Program-made: the position numbers and the translations under genes | Notes under the pieces: model-generated | The model's database searches: none | The model's input: the letters and a program-made list of their open reading frames with translations, nothing else | What the model was told of the DNA's origin: nothing | In this document: one piece after another, positions 1-5,629 of the stretch | Layout of the letters: each line of letters begins with the position of its first letter | Position numbering within the stretch: the first letter of the stretch is position 1 | Source: Spirochaetaceae bacterium | Lineage (GTDB): Bacteria; Spirochaetota; Spirochaetia; Treponematales; Breznakiellaceae | Length of the DNA stretch: 17,468 bases | Reading direction: 5' to 3' | NCBI GenBank assembly: GCA_031268255.1 | Contig: JAIRXO010000117.1 | Coordinates: forward strand, 1 to 17,468

Positions 1-75
1 GTAAAGCTCGAACATGGAAAAATCGAACGCATCATCGACAACAAGGACGAAAACCGGGACGAAGCCCCCGCGTAA
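1..75 (+). CDS. C-terminal end of an unidentified protein (partial)
   Basis: Frame 1 is open from the window edge for 24 codons and ends at TAA (73-75). The encoded tail is hydrophilic and rich in D, E, K and R, ending in DEAPA. It is too short to identify. It converges on queA with only 15 bases between the two stop codons, and I see no terminator there. That the frame is real rests only on its being open up to the edge and ending just before the neighbouring stop. Confidence 0.35.
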   Translation, partial: VKLEHGKIERIIDNKDENRDEAPA

Positions 76-90
76 TCCCAAAGAGAAGCC

Positions 91-1149
91 CTACCTGATG
101 AGCATGGCGTCGCCGTAGCTGAAAAAACGGTACGCCTCCCTGATCGCCGTTTCATAGCTTTCCAGTATCCATTCCCTGCCCGGTGAAAACCCCGCTTTTT
201 CCGGGCGGGGGCCGGAGGCGGCAAAGGCCGAAACGAGCATGAGCAGGGTTGATTCGGGGGTATGAAAATTGGTAAAGAGGGCATCCACCAGATTGAAGGT
301 ATAACCCGGCCTGATAAAAATGGCGGTGCTTCCCTCGCCGCGCCTGAGCCTGTCTCCGTCCCAGGCCGACTCAAGGACACGCACGCTGGTTGTTCCCACG
401 GCGGTAATTTTTCCGCCTCTGGCTTTGACGTTCTCGATACGCGAAGCGGTCTCGTCGTCTATGCTAAACGCCTCCTCGTGCATTTTGTGGTCCTCAATGT
501 TTTCCGAGCGCACCGGGAGAAAGGTCCCAAGGCCCACATGGAGGGTAACAAAGGCGGTTTCCACGCCCCGCTGCCGCAGTTGTTCAAGAAGCCCGGACGT
601 AAAGTGGAGTCCCGCCGTGGGCGCGGCAGCCGAGCCGGGAATCCTCGCGTACACGGTCTGGTAACGCTCGCTGTCCATTCCGGTGTCGTCCCGCCGTATA
701 TAGGGCGGCAGCGGCATCCTGCCGTGAAGATCAAGCCAGTGTTCGTCAATGGGCGGGTCAAAGCGGAGGAGGCGGAATTCCCCGTCCTCCCCGACTATCT
801 CCCCTTCCCTTCCACCGTCAAAAACATAACGGCTGCCTGTACGCCTGCGCCGCGCCCTCCTTACCATTGTTTTCCATACGCCGGAAGGCAGGGTATTCAA
901 AAGGAGGAATTCGGCCCCGGCCCCTGTTTCGGGGGAACGGGCCGGAAGCCTTGCCTTGCGCACCTTTGAATTGTTCAGCACAAGAAGCGATCCCGGTTCA
1001 AGAATATCTGGAAGGTCCTCCACCATGCGGTGGGTTCTTCCGCCCGTACTCCTGTCAAGGACCATGAGGCGGCTCCTGCCCCGCTCCTCAGGCGGATATT
1101 GGGCGATGAGTTTTTCAGGCAGATCAAAGAAAAAATCTTTTGTTTTCAC
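91..1149 (-). CDS. queA: S-adenosylmethionine:tRNA ribosyltransferase-isomerase QueA
   Basis: QueA transfers and isomerises the ribosyl group of S-adenosylmethionine onto 7-aminomethyl-7-deazaguanine at the tRNA wobble position, giving epoxyqueuosine; it is cytoplasmic. The 352 residues match the family length. Diagnostic stretches are visible: DFxFDLPEKLIAQYPPEERG at the N-terminus, LVLNNSKVRKARL (about 56-68), PTAGLHFT (177-184), LHVGLGTFLPV (203-213) and the C-terminal FxRPGYTFNLVDALFTNFHTPESTLLMLVSA. The start is GTG (1147-1149) and shares the four bases GTGA with the ruvB stop, so it is translationally coupled as the last gene of the operon yebC-ruvC-ruvA-receiver-ruvB-queA. No terminator is evident after its TAG. 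The family call is secure. Confidence 0.96.
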   Translation of the reverse strand: MKTKDFFFDLPEKLIAQYPPEERGRSRLMVLDRSTGGRTHRMVEDLPDILEPGSLLVLNNSKVRKARLPARSPETGAGAEFLLLNTLPSGVWKTMVRRARRRRTGSRYVFDGGREGEIVGEDGEFRLLRFDPPIDEHWLDLHGRMPLPPYIRRDDTGMDSERYQTVYARIPGSAAAPTAGLHFTSGLLEQLRQRGVETAFVTLHVGLGTFLPVRSENIEDHKMHEEAFSIDDETASRIENVKARGGKITAVGTTSVRVLESAWDGDRLRRGEGSTAIFIRPGYTFNLVDALFTNFHTPESTLLMLVSAFAASGPRPEKAGFSPGREWILESYETAIREAYRFFSYGDAMLIR

Positions 1150-2216
1150 TGAATATCGAAAAGCGAAGCTGTTTTGCCGCCTGAGGGTTTGAACGCCTCC
1201 AGCTTGAGGTGTTCATAGGCAAGGGCGGTAACCATCCTCCCCCGGGGGGTTCTCTGGATCAGCCCTGTCTGGATGAGATAGGGCTCATAGTAATCTTCAA
1301 GGGTATCGACCGCCTCTCCCACCGAAATCGCCAGGGTCTCCGCGCCCACAGGTCCGCCGCCGTAACGTTCGATAATCACCCTGAGAATTTCCCTGTCGTG
1401 CTTTTCAAGGCCGAGTTCGTCTATTTCCAGCCGCTTGAGTCCCCCGGCCACAACTTCTCCGGTAACGGAACGTTCGCCTGACACCTGGGCAAAGTCCCGC
1501 ATGCGCCGTAAAAGGCGGTTGACCACCCTGGGCGTACCCCGTGATGACGCGGCCAGAAGAGCCGCGCCGTCATCGCTTATGCTGACATTGAGGATGCCCG
1601 CCGAGCGCCTGACTATGGCTTCCATGTCCTCTTTTTCATAAAAAGAAAAACGGCAGGTGATGCCAAAGCGGCTTATGAGGGGGCTTGCCACATTGCCCGC
1701 CTTTGTGGTTGCGCCTACCAGGGTAAAGGGCGGTATGGGTATGCGTATGGTTCTGGCGCCAGGCCCCGCGCCGATAATCCAGTCAAGCTCATAATCCTCC
1801 ATGGCTATATAGAGCATCTCCTCTATGGCGGGTTTGAGGCGGTGTATCTCGTCAATGAAGAACACGGTCTTTTCGCTGACCGTGGTAAGTATGCCCGCAA
1901 GGTCTTTGGGTTTTTCCAGGGCGGGCGCCGATGTTACTTTGAGCTCGGCGCCAAGTTCCCGCGCCACAACCTGGGCAAGGGTGGTTTTGCCCAGACCCGG
2001 AGGGCCTATCAAAAAAAGATGGTCAAGACTTTCGTTCCGTTCTCTGGCGGCGGAAATAAAAACGGCAAGGTTCTCCTTCATGGCCTTCTGGCCGAGAAAT
2101 TCCTTGAGGGTTTTGGGACGAAGGGAGACATCCCCGTCGTCCTCTTCAAAGGGAGTCTCGGGATGGGAAAGCCCCTGTTCGATTTTATTTTGAAAAGCAT
2201 CCTTTGGCTTTGCCAC
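1146..2216 (-). CDS. ruvB: Holliday junction branch migration ATPase RuvB
   Basis: RuvB is the AAA+ hexameric motor that drives branch migration of Holliday junctions together with RuvA. Its 356 residues fit the family with a slightly long N-terminus. Walker A is GPPGLGKTT (71-79), Walker B VFFIDEIH (118-125), sensor 1 GATT (168-171) and the arginine-finger region SRFG (182-185). The C-terminal winged helix contains GGPVGAETLA and EPYLIQTGLIQRTPRGR. The start is GTG (2214-2216), 5 bases after the stop of the receiver/GGDEF-like gene, with an AGGAA ribosome-binding site lying over that junction. Downstream it overlaps queA by four bases. The unusual point is the regulator-like gene separating it from ruvA, its usual neighbour. 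Confidence 0.97.
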   Translation of the reverse strand: MAKPKDAFQNKIEQGLSHPETPFEEDDGDVSLRPKTLKEFLGQKAMKENLAVFISAARERNESLDHLFLIGPPGLGKTTLAQVVARELGAELKVTSAPALEKPKDLAGILTTVSEKTVFFIDEIHRLKPAIEEMLYIAMEDYELDWIIGAGPGARTIRIPIPPFTLVGATTKAGNVASPLISRFGITCRFSFYEKEDMEAIVRRSAGILNVSISDDGAALLAASSRGTPRVVNRLLRRMRDFAQVSGERSVTGEVVAGGLKRLEIDELGLEKHDREILRVIIERYGGGPVGAETLAISVGEAVDTLEDYYEPYLIQTGLIQRTPRGRMVTALAYEHLKLEAFKPSGGKTASLFDIQ

Positions 2217-2221
2217 GCTTC

Positions 2222-3076
2222 CTATTCCTGACAGATGAGCCCTGAGGCCTTTGCCTGGGAGAGGGCCTTTTCCGCCCTGGCAAAAAAATCTTCCAGGCTC
2301 ATATCCGCCTGGGGTATCTGGGAGACAACGCCTATGTTAATCACCGCGTTTTTGTCCCCGCCCAGCGCGGCTTCGGCCTGGGAATATATCTCCTCGGCTA
2401 TTTTCACCGCGCCGTTCATGCTGGTGTTGGGAAGCAGTACGGCAAAGCGGCCTGAATCCAGGCTTGCGGCCAGATCCGACGGCCGTCTGGCGTTGCGGGC
2501 AAGTATGGCCGCGAGGGTCTTAAAAAACGCGTCATCAGGGGAACCCTCCTCCCCTGCCCCGGCGGCCATGAACAAGAGGGATACAGGGGTCTTTTCCCGG
2601 AACGCCCGTTTCCATTCCAGGGTTATCCTTTCGTCAAAACTCCGCTTGTTGGCGATGCCGGTCAAAGGATCGCCGTAGCCTTCTGTTTGGGCGGCGCGTA
2701 TACGCCCGGATGTGGCGATATGGGTTTTGATACGCGCCCGCGCCACCGCCCCGTTTACAGGCGCCGCGATGTAATCAACAGCGCCGAGGAGGAGGCCCTT
2801 TTCCTCATCGTCATGGTCAGGGAACGGGGCGATGAGGATGACCGGTATGTTTGCCGACACGGGCTTTGTTTTAAGCTCCACAAGGAGTTCAAAACCGTCC
2901 ATGCCGGGCATAAGGGTTTCAAGAAGCGCCAGGTCAGGGGCAAGAGAAGCCTTTTCAAAGAATTCTTCGGCTGACGACGCGGTAATGACTGTATAGGTTT
3001 CGCGGAGCATGGGACAAAGCTCATCAAGCAGAATGTTCCCGCGTCCTGCCGCGAGGATGGTATACCTGGTTTCCAT
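2222..3076 (-). CDS. Degenerate receiver plus degenerate GGDEF-like domain protein
   Basis: This 284-residue cytoplasmic protein has a response-regulator receiver-like N-terminus (about 5-120) followed by a diguanylate-cyclase-like domain (about 134-280). The receiver fold is recognisable from ...LMPGMDGFELL... (55-65) and VDYIAAPV, but the functional pocket is gone. The usual acidic pair after strand 1 is replaced by AAGRG, the phosphoacceptor Asp is Glu53, and the conserved Lys before Pro is Ala105. The cyclase domain opens with DPLTGIANKRSFDERI, as GGDEF domains do, but GGDEF itself reads DSGRF (207-211) and the metal-binding segment is FMAAGAGE. Phosphorylation and c-di-GMP synthesis are therefore both unlikely. 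A GTG lies directly before the chosen ATG (start would be 3079); GGAG upstream fits either and I prefer ATG. It sits between ruvA and ruvB with the ribosome-binding site overlapping the ruvA stop. The role is unknown: scaffold, phosphomimetic regulator or nucleotide sensor. Confidence 0.85.
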   Translation of the reverse strand: METRYTILAAGRGNILLDELCPMLRETYTVITASSAEEFFEKASLAPDLALLETLMPGMDGFELLVELKTKPVSANIPVILIAPFPDHDDEEKGLLLGAVDYIAAPVNGAVARARIKTHIATSGRIRAAQTEGYGDPLTGIANKRSFDERITLEWKRAFREKTPVSLLFMAAGAGEEGSPDDAFFKTLAAILARNARRPSDLAASLDSGRFAVLLPNTSMNGAVKIAEEIYSQAEAALGGDKNAVINIGVVSQIPQADMSLEDFFARAEKALSQAKASGLICQE

Positions 3077-3089
3077 CACCTGTTCTCCT

Positions 3090-3677
3090 CTATACGCTGA
3101 GATGAATTATCGCCTGCTTAAAAAGAAGTTTCTCTTTTTCCGCCCCGCTGACACCCGGCGGGAGCGCGGCTTCGGCTCTGGCCAGGGCTTCCGCGGCGGC
3201 CCGCTTATCATACCCCATACCGGCAAGGGCTTCCACCAGTTCGGCGTAAGGCCCGCCTGAGGAAAGGGCCGACAGCGAGGTCAGCTTCCCCTTGAGGGTA
3301 AGTATCATTTTTTGGGCTGTTTTCTTTCCCAGGCCCGGCACCGCCTCAAGGCGGGAAAGGTCCCCCGCCTCAAGGGCCTTCTCAAGCTCGTCCTGTTCTA
3401 TGCCGCCCATAATCTTTACCGCGCCCCTGGGCCCTATACCTTCAACTTTAAGGAGTTCAAGAAAGGTTGAACGCCTTTCCCCGGAGACAAAGCCAAAGAG
3501 CCTCATCTGGTCCTCCCGGTGGTAGAGCCAGGTATAGACCCTGGCCTCCTCTCCCCGAGGCGGGAACTTTGCCACATCCGTGGCGGGTACGGTAATATCC
3601 CATTCCACGCCCCCTGTAAAGAGACGCAGCGTATCACCGAGTTTTTCGCTGATTTTTCCCCGCAGACTGTTGAACAT
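3090..3677 (-). CDS. ruvA: Holliday junction DNA-binding protein RuvA
   Basis: RuvA binds four-way DNA junctions as a tetramer and loads RuvB. The 195 residues match the family. They show the N-terminal OB fold (MFNSLRGKISEKLGDTLRL...), a YTWLYHREDQMRLFGF segment, and two helix-hairpin-helix motifs: LLKVEGIGPRGAVKIM (about 75-90) and LEAVPGLGKKTAQKMI (about 110-125). The C-terminal RuvB-contacting domain follows (AELVEALAGMGYDKRAAAEAL). The ATG start (3675-3677) lies 53 bases after the ruvC stop and has no strong ribosome-binding sequence, so expression may depend on the upstream gene. Its TAG overlaps the ribosome-binding site of the next gene. Confidence 0.96.
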   Translation of the reverse strand: MFNSLRGKISEKLGDTLRLFTGGVEWDITVPATDVAKFPPRGEEARVYTWLYHREDQMRLFGFVSGERRSTFLELLKVEGIGPRGAVKIMGGIEQDELEKALEAGDLSRLEAVPGLGKKTAQKMILTLKGKLTSLSALSSGGPYAELVEALAGMGYDKRAAAEALARAEAALPPGVSGAEKEKLLFKQAIIHLSV

Positions 3678-3730
3678 GGCCGCAGTATATCACAGCCGGG
3701 CTCAGTATGCTATCTCGCCTCGCGCTGGCG

Positions 3731-4279
3731 CTATGCTGTTTTTACAGGCCCCTCGGCGTGGGCGGCGCAAACAGCGGCGCCCAGGGCGTCGGCGGCGTGG
3801 TCAGGCCGGGGGATTTCCTTGAGGCCCAATATGAGCCGGAGCATATCCTGGACCTGGCTTTTGCTGGCCCGGCTTTCGCCGACTACCGCTTGTTTTATCG
3901 CGTTGGGGGTAAATTCCCTGAGGGCTATTCCCTGTTCGGCCAGGACCATGGAAAGCACCCCCCTTGCCTCGGCCACGGGAAGGGCGCTTGAGACATTGCG
4001 GGCAAAGTACAGGGTTTCCATGGATGCCAGGACGGGCTTGTACGCCGCAATCACCTCGCGCAGAGCGCGGCCAATAAGGAGAAGGCGTTCTCCCCGGACA
4101 AGATCGGGTCCTGTTTCTATACAGCCGTGGGCTATGTGGTAAAGTCTGTTGTTTCTGTATTCAACAATACCCCAGCCGGAAGAGGCCAGGCCGGGGTCTA
4201 TGCCAAGGATGCGCGTAGACGCGGCAGAAGGCGGACAGGAAATCCGCGTTTCGCCGCGGACCGTCTCACTCTGCTTCAA
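3731..4279 (-). CDS. ruvC: Holliday junction resolvase RuvC
   Basis: RuvC is the dimeric endonuclease that cuts Holliday junctions delivered by RuvAB. The 182 residues include RILGIDPGLASSGWG (23-37), SMETLYFARN (86-95), SVxSALPVAEARG-like text and PDHAADALGAA (159-169). The predicted metal ligands are D28, E88, H161 and D164. His in place of the third acidic residue of E. coli RuvC matches what is known for the Thermus enzyme. The only suitable start is TTG (4277-4279), which overlaps the yebC end by 14 bases and adds about 20 residues before the usual first strand. No ATG or GTG lies between it and the first catalytic Asp, so either the N-terminus is extended or a rarer start is used. Confidence 0.95.
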   Translation of the reverse strand: MKQSETVRGETRISCPPSAASTRILGIDPGLASSGWGIVEYRNNRLYHIAHGCIETGPDLVRGERLLLIGRALREVIAAYKPVLASMETLYFARNVSSALPVAEARGVLSMVLAEQGIALREFTPNAIKQAVVGESRASKSQVQDMLRLILGLKEIPRPDHAADALGAAVCAAHAEGPVKTA

Positions 4280-5006
4280 AACCTTCGGGGATTTCTATAT
4301 TTGAATAAACATTCTGCACGTCGTCGTTTTCTTCGAGTTTATCAATGAGCCTCACCACCTTGGCGGTAGCGTCGGTCTCCAGGGATACTTCCAGTTCGGG
4401 AACCATGCTTATTTCGGCGCTCAGGGTCTCAAAATTTTTCCCGTTCAGGGCGTTGATCACCCCTTCAAAATCCTCGGGAGCGGTGGTTACCTCGATCATG
4501 CCGTCCAAAAGGGCCACATCCTCCGCGCCGCCGTCTATGGCCGCTTCCATAACCTGGTCCTCTGTGTATTTTTCGCCGTCCAGGGTAATGATGCCCTGAC
4601 GCTTAAAGAGCCTGGACACCGCCCCGGCAGTGGCAAGCTGGCCCCCCGCGCGGGTAAGTATGTTCCGAACATCGGCGGCTGCCCGGTTCTTGTTGTCGGT
4701 AAGCACTTCGATGAGTATGGCAACCCCGCCGGGGGCATAGGCCTCATAACTAAGCTCTTCGTAATTTACGCCTTCAAGATCGCCGGTACCCTTCTTGATG
4801 GCCCTGTCTATATTATCCTTGGGCATATTGGCGCCCCTGGCCTTAAGCACGGCGGTACGAAGCCGGGGATTGCCCTCAGGATCACCACCGCCCATTCTGG
4901 CGGCAATAGAAATTTCCTTGATCAGCTTGGTGAACATCTGGCCCCGCTTTGCGTCGGCGGCGCCCTTCTTGTGTTTTAGTGTTGCCCATTTACTGTGGCC
5001 GGACAT
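4266..5006 (-). CDS. yebC: YebC/TACO1-family protein
   Basis: Members of this family were long annotated as transcriptional regulators; more recent work ties them to relief of ribosome stalling and translation. The 246 residues fit the family length, with the signature MSGHSKWATLKHKKGAADAK at the N-terminus, FTKLIKEISIAARMGGGDP, GANMPKDNIDRAIKKGTG, YEAYAPGGVAILIEVLTDNKNR and a C-terminal VYSNIEIPEGFE. The ATG start (5004-5006) is preceded by CGGAG at 5-base spacing. It is the first gene of the ruv operon and sits behind a structured leader of about 160 bases. Its last 14 bases overlap the TTG start of ruvC. Confidence 0.95.
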   Translation of the reverse strand: MSGHSKWATLKHKKGAADAKRGQMFTKLIKEISIAARMGGGDPEGNPRLRTAVLKARGANMPKDNIDRAIKKGTGDLEGVNYEELSYEAYAPGGVAILIEVLTDNKNRAAADVRNILTRAGGQLATAGAVSRLFKRQGIITLDGEKYTEDQVMEAAIDGGAEDVALLDGMIEVTTAPEDFEGVINALNGKNFETLSAEISMVPELEVSLETDATAKVVRLIDKLEENDDVQNVYSNIEIPEGFEAE

Positions 5007-5013
5007 GATAACT

Positions 5014-5021
5014 CCGAGTTT
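5014..5021 (-). promoter_or_regulatory. yebC ribosome-binding site with complementary partner in the leader
   Basis: On the minus strand the sequence just before the yebC ATG is AAACTCGG followed by AGTTATC, so the CGGAG ribosome-binding sequence is partly inside this octamer. Its exact complement CCGAGTTT occurs upstream in the same leader (plus-strand coordinates 5058-5065), in the loop and 3' side of the nearest hairpin. Pairing of the two would hide the ribosome-binding site and compete with that hairpin. This is a sequence-level observation; use in vivo is inference. Confidence 0.4.
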
Positions 5022-5037
5022 GGCGGCGACAGCCGCC
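5022..5037 (-). other. Short GC hairpin in yebC leader
   Basis: The plus strand reads GGCGGC-GACA-GCCGCC, a perfect 6-bp stem with a 4-base loop, directly before the yebC ribosome-binding region. It is a plausible RNA structure near the start of translation. Confidence 0.45.
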
Positions 5038-5047
5038 TGGTATATCA

Positions 5048-5082
5048 GCCAATTTCAAAACTCGGTTAGTTTTGAAATTGGC
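5048..5082. repeat. Perfect 15-bp inverted repeat (hairpin 1)
   Basis: The arms GCCAATTTCAAAACT (5048-5062) and AGTTTTGAAATTGGC (5068-5082) are perfect complements around a 5-base loop. The stem shares the core ATTTCAAAA/TTTTGAAAT with hairpin 3 at 5131-5159. There is no T-run in either direction, so it is not a standard terminator. It lies in the inferred yebC leader. Confidence 0.8.
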
Positions 5083-5087
5083 TTTGG

Positions 5088-5112
5088 AAAAAGCGGCCAG
5101 AGTCCGCTTTTT
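5088..5112. terminator. Hairpin with A5/T5 ends (hairpin 2), possible attenuator
   Basis: AAAAAGCGG (5088-5096) and CCGCTTTTT (5104-5112) form a perfect 9-bp stem with a 7-base loop. The A-run and T-run at the ends are typical of intrinsic, potentially bidirectional terminators. If transcription of yebC starts near 5167, this lies inside the leader and could act as an attenuator of the whole yebC-ruv-queA operon. Confidence 0.45.
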
Positions 5113-5130
5113 CCCTTAAATCTAAGGTTA

Positions 5131-5159
5131 CGATTTCAAAATTTGACATTTTGAAATCG
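5131..5159. repeat. Perfect 12-bp inverted repeat (hairpin 3)
   Basis: CGATTTCAAAAT (5131-5142) and ATTTTGAAATCG (5148-5159) are perfect complements around a 5-base loop. The arm core is the same as in hairpin 1, which suggests a common origin or a shared binding protein. It is the first hairpin of the inferred leader. Confidence 0.75.
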
Positions 5160-5173
5160 CCTACATCGGCGGT

Positions 5174-5202
5174 ATATTAACACATTGGAGAAAAAATGGG
5201 AA
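5174..5202 (-). promoter_or_regulatory. Candidate promoter for yebC-ruv-queA operon
   Basis: On the minus strand TTCCCA (5197-5202) is followed after 17 bases by TAATAT (5174-5179), each 4 of 6 to the sigma-70 consensus. Transcription would start near 5167 and give a leader of about 160 bases containing all the hairpins listed. The match is modest. No better promoter was seen between the terminator at 5239-5261 and yebC. Confidence 0.35.
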
Positions 5203-5230
5203 GTGCCCATTGCCGTTAAGGCGGGCATGA

Positions 5231-5261
5231 TTAAGAAACGCCCGGGATCATATCCCGGGCG
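5231..5261 (-). terminator. Intrinsic terminator of the zinc-ribbon gene
   Basis: CGCCCGGGAT (5239-5248) and ATCCCGGGCG (5252-5261) form a perfect 10-bp GC-rich stem with a 3-base loop. On the minus strand it begins 12 bases after the zinc-ribbon stop codon and is followed by TTTCTTAA. The T-run is broken, but position and stem strength fit a terminator. Confidence 0.7.
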
Positions 5262-5273
5262 GCTTTCCTGGAA

Positions 5274-5498
5274 TTAAAATTTACCCTTGGAAACGGCTTT
5301 TTCAACAGAATCGGAGAGAAATTTGTCATACCAGTCGTAGCTAAAGGGCTGTCTGGCCCTGACTTCGGGTTTCAGAACGCCCTCAAGGCTGTCTTTACAG
5401 GACTCGCATATATCACGGGTTCCGATATGCCAGTAGGTGCGGCTGGGAATGGCGTTTTCGAGCGTATGTCCGCAAACATCACAGTACAGGGTTTTCAT
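5274..5498 (-). CDS. Small four-cysteine zinc-ribbon-like protein
   Basis: This is a 74-residue hydrophilic protein with two CxxC pairs, CDVCG at 6-10 and CESC at 31-34, separated by 21 residues. That is the pattern of a small zinc ribbon; the remaining 40 residues are helical and charged, with FSYDWYDKFL. There is no signal peptide or membrane segment. The ATG (5496-5498) has a good AAGGAG ribosome-binding site 7 bases upstream, and a promoter and a terminator flank it, so it appears to be a single-gene transcription unit. I do not recognise a named family. Zinc binding is inferred from the cysteines; DNA, RNA or protein binding cannot be decided. Confidence 0.8.
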   Translation of the reverse strand: MKTLYCDVCGHTLENAIPSRTYWHIGTRDICESCKDSLEGVLKPEVRARQPFSYDWYDKFLSDSVEKAVSKGKF

Positions 5499-5520
5499 AA
5501 AAGACTCCTTAGGGTATTAA

Positions 5521-5549
5521 AAAATATGCGATTTTCAAAATACTATCAA
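5521..5549 (-). promoter_or_regulatory. Promoter of the zinc-ribbon gene
   Basis: On the minus strand TTGATA (5544-5549) and TATTTT (5521-5526) are separated by 17 bases, 5 of 6 and 4 of 6 matches to sigma-70 boxes. The inferred start near 5514 leaves a short leader holding AAGGAG. An inverted repeat (5528-5555) covers the -35 box and spacer. Confidence 0.5.
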
Positions 5550-5555
5550 AATCGC
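5528..5555. promoter_or_regulatory. Inverted repeat in divergent promoter region, candidate operator
   Basis: GCGATTTT (5528-5535) and AAAATCGC (5548-5555) are perfect 8-bp arms with a 12-base centre. The repeat lies between the divergent zinc-ribbon and neuB-like genes and overlaps the -35 box and spacer of the zinc-ribbon promoter. It could be a repressor site or a weak hairpin. Confidence 0.4.
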
Positions 5556-5620
5556 GCTTAATATTCTTTCATCATATCGTAAAACTTTACAAATGTCGAG
5601 ATAATATGATAAAAAACTAT

Positions 5621-5624
5621 GGAG
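5621..5624 (+). promoter_or_regulatory. Ribosome-binding site that sets the neuB-like start
   Basis: GGAG lies 5 bases before ATG 5630-5632. The in-frame ATG at 5606 has only a weak GAG in front of it. This decides for the downstream start, removing 8 residues. Confidence 0.6.
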
Positions 5625-5629
5625 ATATT

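Noticed and set aside
262..969. Long plus-strand open frame of 235 codons opposite queA
   Set aside because: It lies wholly antisense to a clear queA, its product has no family character (rich in G, P, R, H), and such frames are expected opposite GC-rich genes.
5048..5159. Hairpin cluster as a CRISPR array or insertion-sequence end
   Set aside because: The repeats are inverted, not direct with equal spacers; there is no transposase, target duplication or paired terminal repeat in the window.
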